This document shows positions 14,820-24,620 of a DNA stretch of 64,000 nt, piece after piece; positions within the stretch are counted from its first letter, which is position 1, and each line of letters begins with the position of its first letter. Source of the stretch: CAVVNP01 sp963800235. Lineage in GTDB: Bacteria; Actinomycetota; Acidimicrobiia; Acidimicrobiales; Iamiaceae. The notes beneath the pieces were generated by a model. It was not told where the DNA came from, made no database searches, and saw nothing but the letters and a program-made list of their open reading frames with translations. The translations under genes were made by a program, and so were the position numbers. The stretch covers positions 1,550,001 through 1,614,000 of the forward strand of contig CAWDAD010000001.1 in the NCBI GenBank assembly GCA_963800235.1, given 5' to 3'.

Positions 14820-17180
14820 CTACTGCTGGGTCATGATGCGGCGGAACTCGGCGGCCTGGTCGATGATGCGCTCGCCGGTGATGTCGAGGCGGACCACGTC
14901 GAGCTCGCCGGTGAACGCGAAGGGCGCCACGTAGGCGTCGGGGTCGACCGAGTCGAAGGCGGCGTGGCCGCAGCTCATGCCGACCATGCCGAACAGGTTG
15001 GGCACCGTGTGGTCCAGCTCGCCGAAGGCGACCGGCGCGTCGTCGACGTACAGCCGCACCTCGGCCGGCTCGCCCTTGCCCGGCCCGGGGATCGTCCCGA
15101 ACGGCACCACCTCGACCCGCAGGGTGTGCTCACCCGGCGGGACCGGCACCGAGGCGGCGATCCGCCAGCGGTCCATCCCGAGGTAGTTGTACGAGTAGGT
15201 GAACCGGCCGTCGAGCAGGTAGGCGGCGAACCCGCCGTGGCGGTTCCCCTGGCAGAGCAGCACGCCCTCGGCGCCGCCCTCGGGGACGGTCACCGACGCG
15301 GTGATGCTGTGCGGCCGGCGCACCACCCGGGGCGCGGCGGCGAAGGAGATCGGCGAGCCGCCGGGCTGGATGTCGATCACGTCCGCGGCGCCGCCCACGC
15401 TCGGCCGCTTGGCGAACATCCGGGTGATGCCCGAGACGAGGGGCAGGGCGCGCTGGTCCTCGGCCTCCGCCCACCAGAGGTCGACCAGCTCGGCCAGCTT
15501 GTCGGGCTGGTCGGCGGCCAGGTCGTGGCACTCCGAGGGGTCCTCGGCCAGGTGGTACAGCTCCCAGTCGTCGCGGTCGAGCTGGTCGAGCAGCTCCTCG
15601 CTGATCGGCGTGCCGAACGGGTGGCCCCGCTCGACGCCCTCGGCCAGGCTCGGCCCCGGGTAGGGGCACACCGCCTTCCACCCGTCGTGGTAGATCGCCC
15701 GGTGCCCGAACATCTCCGACATCTGGGTGAGGTGGCGGGTCGCCGCCTCGGGGTCGTCGAGCGTCTGGACGAAGCTCACGCCGTCGACCGGCGACTGGTC
15801 GACGCCGCGGATCTGCGACGGCGACTCGATGCCGAGCAGCTCGAGCAGGGTGGGGGCGACGTCGATCACGTGGGTGAACTGCTGGCGCACCCCGCCGGCG
15901 TCGCCCAACCGGGCGGGCCACGAGATGATCAGCGGGTCGGTGACCCCGCCGCGGTAGGTCTCGCGCTTCCACCGGCGGAACGGGGTGTCGCCGGCCCAGG
16001 TCCAGCCCCACGAGTAGTGGTTGAACAGGTTCTCGCCGCCCCACTCGTCGAACACCTCGAGGTTGTCCTCGAGCGTCTCGGGGGCGAGGTTGAAGAACAG
16101 GCTCTCGTTGCGGGTGCCGTGCTCGCCGCCCTCGGCCGACGCGCCGTTGTCGGACATGGCCACCACGATCGTGTTCTCGAGCTCGCCCAGCCGCTCGATG
16201 TGGTCGATCACCCGGCCGATGTGGTGATCGGTCTGGGAGAGGAACCCGGCGTACACCTCCATCTGGCGGGCGTACATGCGCTTGGCGTCGTCGGTCAGCG
16301 AGTCCCACGCCGGCACGTCGGGGTCGCGCGCCGACAGCTCGGCGCCCGCCGGCAGCAGCCCGGCGTCGAGCTGGCGCTGGAAGACGATGCGGCGGTACTC
16401 GTCCCAGCCCATGTCGAAGGCGCCGGCGTAGCGCTCGACCCACTCCGGCTCGACCTGGTGCGGGGCGTGGCCGGCGCCGGTGCAGAAGTAGAGGAAGAAC
16501 GGCTTGTCCGGGGCGCTGGTGTGGGCGTCGCTCACGAACTCGATGGCCCGGTCGGCCAGGTCGGCGTTGAGGTGGTAGCCGTCCTCGGGCATGGCCGGCT
16601 GGCGCACCCAGTGGTTGTCGTAGGTGAGGTCGGGGTGCCACTGGTCGGTGTCACCGCCGAGGAAGCCGTAGTACCGCTCGAAGCCCCGGCCGAGCGGCCA
16701 GCGGACGAACGGCCCGGCCGGCGTGGTCTCCTCCGGCGGGGTCAGGTGCCACTTCCCGACGGCGAAGGTGTTCCACCCCCGCTCCACCAGGATCTCGGAG
16801 AGGAACCCGTGCTCGGGTCCGATGGTGGCGTTGTGGGCGGGGAAGCCCATCGAGAGCTCGGTGACCGCCGACAGCCCGAGGCGGTGGTGGTTCCGCCCGG
16901 TCAGGAGCGAGCCCCGGGTCGGTGAGCACAGCGAGGTGGTCTGGAAGTTGGCGTAGCGCAGGCCCCGCTCCGCCAGCCGGTCGAGGTTGGGCGTCTCGCA
17001 CAGGCCGCCGAAGGGCGAGAGCTGCCCGTAGCCGACGTCGTCGAGGACGATGACCAGCACGTTGGGTGCGCCCTCCGGCGCGGTCGGCTTGGTCGGCCAC
17101 GCCTCCGACGACGTGTCGAGCGTGCGGCCGATCCGCCCCGGGAAGGGCTGGTCGGGCGGGTAGGTCACGAAGTCCGGCAT
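14820..17180 (-). CDS. Type I arylsulfatase
   Basis: A 786-residue alkaline-phosphatase-fold sulfatase. It has metal residues D47/D48 (VIVLDDVGYG), the formylglycine motif C85-S-P-T-R, the signature GKWHL, and late metal residues in VAMSDNGAS. The C-terminal ~250 residues include the sulfatase tail (DDWELYHLAEDPSECHDLA) and a beta-sandwich region. It hydrolyses sulfate esters once Cys85 is converted to formylglycine. There is no signal peptide, so it is probably cytoplasmic. The ATG at 17180 (MPDFVTYPPDQP) is the family-like start. The activating enzyme (FGE) is not in this window. Confidence 0.93.
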   Translation of the reverse strand: MPDFVTYPPDQPFPGRIGRTLDTSSEAWPTKPTAPEGAPNVLVIVLDDVGYGQLSPFGGLCETPNLDRLAERGLRYANFQTTSLCSPTRGSLLTGRNHHRLGLSAVTELSMGFPAHNATIGPEHGFLSEILVERGWNTFAVGKWHLTPPEETTPAGPFVRWPLGRGFERYYGFLGGDTDQWHPDLTYDNHWVRQPAMPEDGYHLNADLADRAIEFVSDAHTSAPDKPFFLYFCTGAGHAPHQVEPEWVERYAGAFDMGWDEYRRIVFQRQLDAGLLPAGAELSARDPDVPAWDSLTDDAKRMYARQMEVYAGFLSQTDHHIGRVIDHIERLGELENTIVVAMSDNGASAEGGEHGTRNESLFFNLAPETLEDNLEVFDEWGGENLFNHYSWGWTWAGDTPFRRWKRETYRGGVTDPLIISWPARLGDAGGVRQQFTHVIDVAPTLLELLGIESPSQIRGVDQSPVDGVSFVQTLDDPEAATRHLTQMSEMFGHRAIYHDGWKAVCPYPGPSLAEGVERGHPFGTPISEELLDQLDRDDWELYHLAEDPSECHDLAADQPDKLAELVDLWWAEAEDQRALPLVSGITRMFAKRPSVGGAADVIDIQPGGSPISFAAAPRVVRRPHSITASVTVPEGGAEGVLLCQGNRHGGFAAYLLDGRFTYSYNYLGMDRWRIAASVPVPPGEHTLRVEVVPFGTIPGPGKGEPAEVRLYVDDAPVAFGELDHTVPNLFGMVGMSCGHAAFDSVDPDAYVAPFAFTGELDVVRLDITGERIIDQAAEFRRIMTQQ

Positions 17181-17252
17181 CGGTCCCCCAGTGGTCGGCG
17201 GGGTGGAGTATGCATCCCGCCGCGGGCGCGCCGCCGCAACCGACGCAACGCA

Positions 17253-17272
17253 CCTCCACCCGTGGGTGGAGG
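17253..17272. promoter_or_regulatory. Inverted repeat between divergent genes
   Basis: CCTCCACCC-GT-GGGTGGAGG is a perfect 9-bp inverted repeat in the 148-bp gap between the sulfatase and the ABC transporter operon, well placed to be an operator for either side. Confidence 0.45.
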
Positions 17273-17328
17273 CGGAGGTCGCACCGCGGCATGACGACAC
17301 GGGGGCCGGCGGCCTGGACGATCGGTCC

Positions 17329-18375
17329 ATGCCAGACAACCGCATCATCGACGTCCAGCACCTCCGGAAGGCCTACGGCGAACGCGTCGCCGTCGACGAC
17401 CTCGACCTCCACGTCGACGCCGGCGAGATCGTCGGCCTGATCGGCGCCAACGGCGCCGGCAAGACCACCACGGTCGAGTGCATCGAGGGCCTGGTGCGCC
17501 CCGACGGCGGCCGGCTGCGGGTGCTCGGCCTGGACCCCGCCCGCGACGGGCGCCGGCTGCGGGCGCAGATCGGCTGCCAGCTGCAGGACGCCTCGCTCCC
17601 CGACCGGCTCCGCGTCGGCGAGGCCGTCGAGCTGTTCGGCGGCGGCGCCGCGACCGGTGCCGCCGGCACCGGGGTCGGCGCGGACGGGGCCGGCACGGCG
17701 GCCGACCTGCTGGCCACGTTCGGCCTCGACCACCTGACCGCCAGCCCCTTCGCCGGGCTGAGCGGCGGGGAGCGCCAACGGCTGTTCCTCGTGCTGGCCC
17801 TGCTGCACCGACCGCGGCTGGTGGTCCTCGACGAGCTGACCCAGGGCCTCGACCCCTCCGCTCGGCGCACCGTCTGGGCCTCCATCGACGAGCTCCGGCG
17901 CGACGGGGTGACGGTCCTGCTCGTCACCCACGAGCTCGACGAGGCCGAGGCGCTCTGCGACCGGGTGGTCGCCCTGCGCGCCGGACGGGTGCTCGACGAG
18001 GGCACCCCGGCGGAGCTGGTCGACCGCCACGGCCGGCAGGCCACGACCCGGTTCACCCTGGCGGCGGCCGCCGTCGAGCGGCTCGGCCTCGACGCCTGCC
18101 CCGGCGTCACGTCGGTCGAGGTGGCGGGCGGGAGGGTCACCGTCCGGGGCGACCGCACGAGCATCGCCCACGTGGGTGCGCGCCTGGTCGGCGCCAAGGC
18201 CGTCCCCGCCGACCTCGCCGTCACCGTGCCGAGCCTCGAGGACGCGCTGGTCGACCTCCTCCGCCACGACGTCGAAACCGGCCCGACCACCGACCCGTCC
18301 ACCACCTCGACCACCGGCCCGTCCACCGGCCCGACCACCGACCTGACCACCGCCTCGATCCGAGGAGCTGCCTGA
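17329..18375 (+). CDS. ABC transporter ATP-binding protein
   Basis: A 348-residue ATPase of the DrrA/CcmA type. It has Walker A GANGAGKTT, signature LSGGERQR, Walker B VVLDELTQGLDP, and switch His in VTHELDEAE. An Ala/Gly-rich insert (GGGAATGAAGTGVGADG) sits before the signature, and the extreme C-terminus is a Thr/Pro/Ser run that is probably disordered. The stop overlaps the permease start (TGATG). With the permease it forms an ATP-driven exporter, possibly for drugs or lipids, co-transcribed with a two-component system. Confidence 0.92.
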   Translation: MPDNRIIDVQHLRKAYGERVAVDDLDLHVDAGEIVGLIGANGAGKTTTVECIEGLVRPDGGRLRVLGLDPARDGRRLRAQIGCQLQDASLPDRLRVGEAVELFGGGAATGAAGTGVGADGAGTAADLLATFGLDHLTASPFAGLSGGERQRLFLVLALLHRPRLVVLDELTQGLDPSARRTVWASIDELRRDGVTVLLVTHELDEAEALCDRVVALRAGRVLDEGTPAELVDRHGRQATTRFTLAAAAVERLGLDACPGVTSVEVAGGRVTVRGDRTSIAHVGARLVGAKAVPADLAVTVPSLEDALVDLLRHDVETGPTTDPSTTSTTGPSTGPTTDLTTASIRGAA

Positions 18376-19112
18376 TGTCCTCCCCCGTCGTCCGCCTCGT
18401 CCGCACCGAGCTCCGCCTCGTGCGCCGCGATCCCCTGACCCTCGTCTTCGTCCTCGCCTTCCCCGTCCTGACCATGCTGATCATCGGCGGTTCCTTCGGC
18501 ACCCGCCCCGACCGGGCCTTCGAGTTCACCAACCCGTCCCACTGGTACGTGGCGTCGTACCTCACCGTGGTCATCGGCGCGACCGGGCTGGTCATGCTGC
18601 CGGTCCACCTGGCGACCTACCGGGAGCGGGGCGTGCTGCGCCGGCTCTCGGTGGCCGGCTTCCCCCGCTGGTCCTTCCCGCTGGCCCAGCTGGTCGTCGG
18701 GATCATCGCCGTGGCCGTGTCCTCGGCGGTCCTGCTGGCCGTGGCGCTGCCGATCTACGGGATCCCCGCTCCGCACGAGCTCGCCCGGGTCCTGGTCGGG
18801 TTCCTGCTCGGGACCGTCGCCTTCGTCAGCATCGGCGTCGCCCTCGGCACCGTCCTGCCGTCGGCCCGCTCCGCCCAGGCGGTCGGGCTCCTGTTGTTCT
18901 TCCCGTCGTTCCTGCTCGGCTCGGGCGGACCGCCGCCGCGGGTCCAGGGGTCGGTGCTGCACGGGGTGGCGAGCGCCCTCCCCCTGACCTGGCTGACCGA
19001 CGCCGTGCGCGGGCCGTGGCTCGGCCTGGGATCGGCCACCGGCTCGCTGCTGCTCGTGGGGCTGACGGCGGTGGCCGCGACCGGCGCCGCCCTCCGGCGC
19101 ACCCTGCGGTGA
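18375..19112 (+). CDS. ABC-2 type transporter permease
   Basis: The 245-residue ABC-2 membrane protein has six hydrophobic segments, starting with LTLVFVLAFPVLTMLIIGG, and the typical LATYRERGVLRRLSVAGF coupling-helix region that follows TM2. It starts in overlap with the ATPase gene and overlaps the kinase gene by GTGA, so the four genes form one operon. Confidence 0.9.
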   Translation: MSSPVVRLVRTELRLVRRDPLTLVFVLAFPVLTMLIIGGSFGTRPDRAFEFTNPSHWYVASYLTVVIGATGLVMLPVHLATYRERGVLRRLSVAGFPRWSFPLAQLVVGIIAVAVSSAVLLAVALPIYGIPAPHELARVLVGFLLGTVAFVSIGVALGTVLPSARSAQAVGLLLFFPSFLLGSGGPPPRVQGSVLHGVASALPLTWLTDAVRGPWLGLGSATGSLLLVGLTAVAATGAALRRTLR

Positions 19113-20353
19113 GCGGCACCGTGACCGGTGCGGACCCGTCCGTCCGGATCCCGCGGCCGGCCCCCGGTCCCGGGCGCCGTCGCTCCCGTACCATCGACGG
19201 CGTGGTGCGCCTGCCCGTGTCGCGGTGGCCGGCGGGGCCGGTCGGCCGGGCCGACGGGCGCATCGGGCTCGGCGTCGTCGTCGTCCTGGTCGTGATCGGG
19301 GTGGTCAGCGCCTCGCAGCCGACGGGGCCGGTCGCCCTCGCCGGCGCGGCGGTGACGCTGGGAGCGTCCACCGTGCTGTTCCTGCGCCGACCGCCGCTCC
19401 CCCTCCTGGTGGCGCTGGTCGCCGGCGCCGGCACCGCCATGACCGCCACCGGCGGACCCGCCAACCTCGGCTGGTTCACCCTGTGCGTGGTCGGCGGCTG
19501 GTGCGCCCTCCGCGGCGGCACCGTCGACGGCGTCGTCTTCGTCGTGGCCAGCGCCCTCACCTTCGCCGGCGAGATGGCCTGGACGAGGGTCGACCAGGGC
19601 TGGCTGGCCTGGACCGCGGGGGTGGCCCTGACCGTGGGCGCCGCCCTGGCGGTCCGGCGGCAGATCGAGCTGACCGAGCAGCTCCGCGCCCTGCAGCAGG
19701 ACCTGCTCGAGGCCTCGCGCGTCGAGGAGCGGAACCGGATCGCCCGCGACCTCCACGACGTGATCGCCCACAGCCTGACGGTGGCGCTGCTGCACGTGTC
19801 CGGCGCCCGCCTGGCCCTCGAGGACGAGCCGCAGCGGGCCGCCGCCGCGCTGGCCGACGCCGAGCGGCTGACCCGCCAGAGCCTCGCCGACGTGCGGGCC
19901 ACCGTCGGCCGGGTCCGGGACGACGGCCGGGGCACCGGCGGCACCGGAGCACCGGCACCGACCCTCGCCGACGTGGAGGACCTGGTCGCCGGCTTCGGCG
20001 GCGCCGGGAGCGACGTCGCCCTCGAGGTCGATCCGGTGCTCGTCGGCCGGCCGGAGGACACGTCGGTGCCGGCGACCACCTCGACCAACGCCTACCGCAT
20101 CGTGCAGGAGGCCCTCACCAACGCCGCCCGGCACGCGCCCGACGCCCCGGTCGAGGTGCACGTCCACGCCGACGGCCAGGACCTCGACGTGCGCGTCGAC
20201 AGCGCCGGGCCGCCCGGCCAGGGACAGGGCCTCGGCCTGGTCAGCATGCGGGAGCGGGCGGAGGCGGTCGGCGGCAGCTGCACCGCCGGGCCGGCGGGCG
20301 GCGGCTGGTCGGTGCACGCCCGCCTCCCCCTGCCGGGCCCCGGCGAGGGCTGA
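19109..20353 (+). CDS. Two-component sensor histidine kinase (NarL-type, HisKA_3)
   Basis: A membrane kinase with about five to six hydrophobic segments (residues 50-185). The dimerisation/phosphoacceptor helix is ERNRIARDLHDVIAHSL with H216, followed by an HATPase domain (N-box EALTNAARHAP, G-box GQGLGLVSMRERA). The start is ambiguous: the GTG at 19109 overlaps the permease stop, while a GTG at 19202 lies 7 nt after a TACCAT -10 box (19189-19194) and would give 383 residues. It probably senses the ABC transporter substrate or envelope stress and phosphorylates the next gene's product. Confidence 0.9.
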   Translation: MSGTVTGADPSVRIPRPAPGPGRRRSRTIDGVVRLPVSRWPAGPVGRADGRIGLGVVVVLVVIGVVSASQPTGPVALAGAAVTLGASTVLFLRRPPLPLLVALVAGAGTAMTATGGPANLGWFTLCVVGGWCALRGGTVDGVVFVVASALTFAGEMAWTRVDQGWLAWTAGVALTVGAALAVRRQIELTEQLRALQQDLLEASRVEERNRIARDLHDVIAHSLTVALLHVSGARLALEDEPQRAAAALADAERLTRQSLADVRATVGRVRDDGRGTGGTGAPAPTLADVEDLVAGFGGAGSDVALEVDPVLVGRPEDTSVPATTSTNAYRIVQEALTNAARHAPDAPVEVHVHADGQDLDVRVDSAGPPGQGQGLGLVSMRERAEAVGGSCTAGPAGGGWSVHARLPLPGPGEG

Positions 20354-20355
20354 CG

Positions 20356-21003
20356 GTGCTGCGGCTGGTGCTGGTCGACGACCAGGAGCTGGTGCGGGCC
20401 GGGCTCCGGGGCATCCTGCGCGAGTCGTTCGGCTTCGAGGTCGTCGGCGAGTGCAGCGACGGCGGACCCGTCGTCGCCACGGTGCAGCGCACCGCTCCCG
20501 ACGTGGTGCTGATGGACGTCCGCATGCCGGCGGTCGACGGCATCGCCGCCACCCGGACGCTTCGGGCCGCCTGCCCCGACGTGCCGGTGCTGGCCCTGAC
20601 GACCTTCGACGACGACGCCGCCCTGGCCGGCATGCTGCGGGCCGGGGTGGCCGGGTTCGTGCTGAAGGGGGTGCCCGCCGAGGAGCTGCAGCGCGCCGTC
20701 CGGGTGGTGGCCGAGGGCGGGGCGTGGCTCGACCCGGCGGTGACCGCCAGGGTCCTCGACGTCTACCAGGGGGCGCCGGACCCGGCCGGGCGCGACGATC
20801 CCGCCCTCGGTCTGCTCACCGAGCGCGAGCGCGACGTCCTGGTGCGCATCGGCCGGGGGTCGACCAACGGCGAGATCGCCGAGGAGCTCGGCATCGGCGA
20901 GGTCACGGTGAAGACCCACATCAACCGGATCTTCGCCAAGCTCGACCTGCGCGACCGCGCCGCCGCCGTCATCTACGCCTACGAGCACGGGCTGACCGGC
21001 TGA
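20356..21003 (+). CDS. NarL/LuxR-family response regulator
   Basis: The 215-residue regulator has a receiver domain (acidic pair D8-D9, phosphoacceptor D54 in VLMDVRMP, T83 and K105 positions) and a C-terminal LuxR HTH (LLTERERDVLVRIGRGSTNGE, then VTVKTHINRIFAKLDLRDR). The GTG start is 2 nt after the kinase stop. It is the likely regulator of the upstream ABC exporter. Confidence 0.93.
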   Translation: MLRLVLVDDQELVRAGLRGILRESFGFEVVGECSDGGPVVATVQRTAPDVVLMDVRMPAVDGIAATRTLRAACPDVPVLALTTFDDDAALAGMLRAGVAGFVLKGVPAEELQRAVRVVAEGGAWLDPAVTARVLDVYQGAPDPAGRDDPALGLLTERERDVLVRIGRGSTNGEIAEELGIGEVTVKTHINRIFAKLDLRDRAAAVIYAYEHGLTG

Positions 21004-21028
21004 GCGCCGACGACCCCCGCTCCCCCTC

Positions 21029-21232
21029 ATGCCCGTCGACGGCCGACACGGCGCCTACCAGGTCCCCTCCCGCGCCGCCGTCGTCGACGCCCACGCGGCG
21101 GCGCTCGAGCTGGCGTGCGTCGAGGTGCACGCCCCGAGATCGTGGCCCGAGTACCCGCCGCCCTACTTCACCTCCTTCTTCACCGATCGGTCGGGCTTCC
21201 TGCTCGAAGCGGTCTGCCACCACGACCGGTAG
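21029..21232 (+). pseudogene. VOC/glyoxalase C-terminal fragment
   Basis: A 67-residue frame whose second half matches the end of vicinal-oxygen-chelate proteins: SWPEYPPPYFTSFFTDRSGF then LLEAVCHH, where a metal-ligand Glu would sit. A full VOC protein is about 120-150 residues, so the N-terminal half is gone. It is probably a remnant, though a short standalone half-domain cannot be excluded. Confidence 0.45.
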
Positions 21233-21277
21233 GCGCCAGCGGGGCACCGGGTGGACGCGCCGGGGAAGACTGGCTCG

Positions 21278-23071
21278 ATGCCGCTCCGCACCGGTCGACC
21301 GACCGCCGAGGACCTGGTGCTGCTGCCACGGCCCCGGCACCTCGCGGTGGACGGGCTCGGGCCGCCGGTCGAGCGGTGCCCGGTCACGACCACCGCCGAC
21401 CCGTCGCTGCCGGCCGAGGGCTACGAGCTGACGTTGACCGAGGACGGCGGCGCCCAGATCGTGCACGCCGACGACCGGGGGCGCCGCTTCGGCGAGGCCC
21501 TGCTCGGCCAGCTGCTGGACCAGCCGGTCGACGGCCGGGTGGTCGCCGTCCGGGTGCGCGACCACCCCGACCTGGCGGTTCGGGGCTACCTGCTCGACGT
21601 CAGCCGGGACCGCGTCCCCACCCGCGCCACCCTCGAGCGGTTCGTCGAGCTGCTGGCCCTGGCCCGCTACAACCAGCTGCAGCTCTACGTCGAGCACACC
21701 TTCGCCCACGCCGGGCACGAGACGGTGTGGCGGGACGCCTCGCCCCTCACCGCCGACGACCTCCGCTGGCTCGACGACCGGTGCGCCGACCACGGCGTCG
21801 AGCTGGTGGTGAACCGCAACTGCTTCGGCCACTTCGAGCGCTGGCTGGCCCACGACCGCTACCGACCCCGGGCCGAGGCTCCCGACGGGGTCGAGGTCGT
21901 GCCCGGTCTGCGGTTCCCGCCGGCGGTGCTGGCGCCGACCGAGGACAACGCCCGCTTCGCCCTCGGCCTGGTGCGCGAGATGCTGGCCGAGGTGGCCAGC
22001 CGCCAGGTCAACATCGGCTGCGACGAGACCTTCGAGCTCGGGCGGGGCGTCAGCGCCGACGCCTGCGCCGAACGGGGCAAGGGCCCGGTCTACGTCGAGC
22101 ACCTGCGCCGGCTGACCGACCCGCTGGTGGCCGACGGCCACCGGGTCCAGGTGTGGGCCGACGTGCTGCGTCGACACCCCGACCTGGCCGCCGGGGTGGT
22201 CGACGACCTCGGCGACGCGCTGGTGCCGGTCGTCTGGAGCTACGAGGCGCCCCGGCCGGCCGAGCAGGCGCCCGACCTGCCGCCGGGCCTGGTGGCGGTG
22301 CTCGACGAGCTGGGCATCGACCTCGACGTCACCGGCGGCTTCGAGCGCAGCGTGCGGCCGCTGGCCGACGCCGGCATCGGCTTCTGGGTCGCGTCGGGCA
22401 CCTCGTCCTGGAGCTCGCTCGTCGGCCGCACCACCAACGCCTTCCCCAACCAGCTCGACGCGGTGTCGGTGGCGCTCGACCACGGCGCCACCGGCCACCT
22501 GGTCACCGACTGGGGCGACGGTGGCCACCACCACCCGCCGGCGGTCTCGTTCGCGCCGCTGGTCCACGGCGGGGCGGTGTCCTGGTGCCTGGCGGCGAAC
22601 CGCGACCTCGACGTGGCGACCGCCCTCGACCGCTTCGTCCTCGAGGACGGGGCCGGCCGGCTGGGCGCCGCGCTGCTCGACCTCGGGAGCCTCTGGACGG
22701 CCACCGGGCGCGACGCGCTGAACGCCAGCCCGCTGGCCGCCGCCCTGCTCCCCGACCAGCCGCTGCTCGTCACCGGCCGCCCCGACCGCGACCTCGTCGA
22801 GCGGTGCGTCGGGCGCATCGACGCCTGCCTCGACGCCGTCGCCGCCGGTCGGCCGTCCTGCGCGGACCGCGCCGAGGTGGTCGACGAGGTGACGCAGGCG
22901 GCGCGCCTGGCCCGCCTCGGCGCCGTGCAGCTGCTGGGCGACCTCGCGCCGCCGGTCGAGCTGCGCCGGGCCGAGCTGCGCGACCTGCTCGAGTCCCAGC
23001 GCCGGACCTGGCTGGCGAGGGCCCGCCCCGGCGGCCTCGAGCGCAGCCTGGCCCAGCTCCGGGTCGTCTGA
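21278..23071 (+). CDS. GH20-family beta-N-acetylhexosaminidase
   Basis: The 597-residue protein has an N-terminal GH20b-like domain and a TIM barrel beginning at RGYLLDVSRDRVP. The catalytic Asp-Glu pair is D249-E250 (NIGCDETFELG). Later barrel motifs (VQVWADVL, TSSWSSL) follow. It would release terminal N-acetylhexosamine from glycans by substrate-assisted catalysis. No signal peptide is visible. I chose the ATG at 21278 over the GTG at 21251. A sugar porter follows, suggesting uptake and cleavage of amino-sugar glycans. Confidence 0.85.
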   Translation: MPLRTGRPTAEDLVLLPRPRHLAVDGLGPPVERCPVTTTADPSLPAEGYELTLTEDGGAQIVHADDRGRRFGEALLGQLLDQPVDGRVVAVRVRDHPDLAVRGYLLDVSRDRVPTRATLERFVELLALARYNQLQLYVEHTFAHAGHETVWRDASPLTADDLRWLDDRCADHGVELVVNRNCFGHFERWLAHDRYRPRAEAPDGVEVVPGLRFPPAVLAPTEDNARFALGLVREMLAEVASRQVNIGCDETFELGRGVSADACAERGKGPVYVEHLRRLTDPLVADGHRVQVWADVLRRHPDLAAGVVDDLGDALVPVVWSYEAPRPAEQAPDLPPGLVAVLDELGIDLDVTGGFERSVRPLADAGIGFWVASGTSSWSSLVGRTTNAFPNQLDAVSVALDHGATGHLVTDWGDGGHHHPPAVSFAPLVHGGAVSWCLAANRDLDVATALDRFVLEDGAGRLGAALLDLGSLWTATGRDALNASPLAAALLPDQPLLVTGRPDRDLVERCVGRIDACLDAVAAGRPSCADRAEVVDEVTQAARLARLGAVQLLGDLAPPVELRRAELRDLLESQRRTWLARARPGGLERSLAQLRVV

Positions 23072-23186
23072 CCGGCCCCCGCCCGTCGCCGTTTCGCCGG
23101 CCGACGAGCGGGGAGCAGGCCGGGGTCCCCGCGCCGCTCGGCGAGATCCGCGTCCGGTCGCGGCGACGGAGTGGAGCGCGCTGGTC

Positions 23187-24593
23187 ATGGCATCGTTCGC
23201 CAGGGAGGCCTTTCGGGGCGGGAACCGCTTCCTGCTGCGGATCGCGATCATCGCCGCCATCGGCGGCTTCCTCTTCGGCTACGACACCGGCGTCATCTCC
23301 GGCGCGCTCCTCTTCATCAAGAAGGACCTCGACGCGTCGAAGTTCGAGCAGCAGTGGATCGTCGGAAGCCTGCTGCTCGGCGCGGTCGCCGGCGCCATCA
23401 CCTCCGGCTACCTCGCCGACCGGATCGGGCGGCGGCGGACGAAGGTGGCGTCCGGGATCATCTACGCCGTCGGGGCCATCCTGAGCGCCTTCGCCTTCAG
23501 CACGTGGTTCCTGATCGGCGTCCGGTTCATCACCGGCCTGGCCGTCGGGACCGCCTCGTTCGTCTCGGTCGAGTACATCTCCGAGCACGCGCCGGCCAAG
23601 CTGCGCGGCGGGGTCACCACCTTCAACCAGCTGATGGTGACGAGCGGGATCCTCGTCGCCTACCTGATCGACTTCGCCTTCAAGGACGTGTTCGGCTCGT
23701 GGCGGTGGATGCTCGGCCTGGCCGCCGTCCCGGGCCTCGCCCTCGCCATCGGCATGCTCACGGTGCCGCCGAGCCCGCGCTGGCTGGTCGAGCAGGGCCG
23801 CGAGGACGAGGCCCGCGACGTGCTCGGCCGCAGCCGCGACGAGGACGAGGTCGACCAGGAGATCGACGACATCAAGGAGGCCTCCGACCGGTCGAAGCAG
23901 CTCGGGCTGCGGGGGCTGGCGGGCCCCCGCCTGCGCCGGCTGATGGTCGTGGGCCTGGCCCTGGCCGTCTTCCAGCAGCTCATCGGCGTGAACACCGTCA
24001 TCTACTACTCGGCCACCATCTTCAGCTACACCGGGCTGAACGCCTCGACCTCGGTGCTGCGGGCCATCTTCATCGGGGTCACCAACGTGGTGTTCACCCT
24101 CGTGGCGCTGCTCCTGATCGACCGGGTCGGGCGTCGGGTGCTGCTGCTCACCGGCACCGCCATCTGCGTGGTCGCGCTCGGCGGCCTCGGCTGCTACTTC
24201 CACTTCGCCACGCTGCAGCAGGACTACGGCTGGCTCGCGCTGGTCAGCCTGATCGTGTTCATCATCGGCTTCGCCATCGGCCTCGGGCCCGTCTTCTGGC
24301 TGATGATCTCGGAGATCTACCCGCTCGGGATCCGCAGTCGGGCCATGAGCGTCGCCACGGTCGCCAACTGGTCGTTCAACTTCCTGGTGTCGTACTTCTT
24401 CCTGTCCCTCGTCGACGTCATCGGCAAGGCCGGGACGTTCTGGCTCTACGGCGGGCTCGGCATCGTCGCCTTCACCTACTTCCTGCTGCGGGTGCCCGAG
24501 ACCCGCAACCGCACGCTCGAGGAGATCGAGCGCGACATCGGCGTCGAGCCCGACGCCGTCCCCGACGGCCAGTCGGAGCCCGCCCAGGCCTGA
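23187..24593 (+). CDS. MFS sugar porter (sugar:H+ symporter)
   Basis: A 468-residue, 12-helix major facilitator of the sugar porter family. It shows GYDTGVISGAL in TM1, DRIGRRRT in the loop after TM2, PPSPRWLVEQGR before TM7, QQLIGVNTVIYYS in TM7, and the end signature PETRNRTLEEIE. All family motifs are present. It lies 115 bp after the GH20 gene on the same strand. Confidence 0.93.
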   Translation: MASFAREAFRGGNRFLLRIAIIAAIGGFLFGYDTGVISGALLFIKKDLDASKFEQQWIVGSLLLGAVAGAITSGYLADRIGRRRTKVASGIIYAVGAILSAFAFSTWFLIGVRFITGLAVGTASFVSVEYISEHAPAKLRGGVTTFNQLMVTSGILVAYLIDFAFKDVFGSWRWMLGLAAVPGLALAIGMLTVPPSPRWLVEQGREDEARDVLGRSRDEDEVDQEIDDIKEASDRSKQLGLRGLAGPRLRRLMVVGLALAVFQQLIGVNTVIYYSATIFSYTGLNASTSVLRAIFIGVTNVVFTLVALLLIDRVGRRVLLLTGTAICVVALGGLGCYFHFATLQQDYGWLALVSLIVFIIGFAIGLGPVFWLMISEIYPLGIRSRAMSVATVANWSFNFLVSYFFLSLVDVIGKAGTFWLYGGLGIVAFTYFLLRVPETRNRTLEEIERDIGVEPDAVPDGQSEPAQA

Positions 24594-24620
24594 GGGCGGT
24601 CGGGTCAGGGCACGGTCGGG

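Noticed and set aside
14739..16925. A 728-codon plus-strand open frame
   Set aside because: Antisense of the intact sulfatase (14820-17180), with shadow composition. No domains visible.
18280..18365. ACC/ACG-rich repeat at the end of the ABC ATPase
   Set aside because: It encodes a Thr/Pro/Ser low-complexity tail, not a CRISPR or regulatory repeat.
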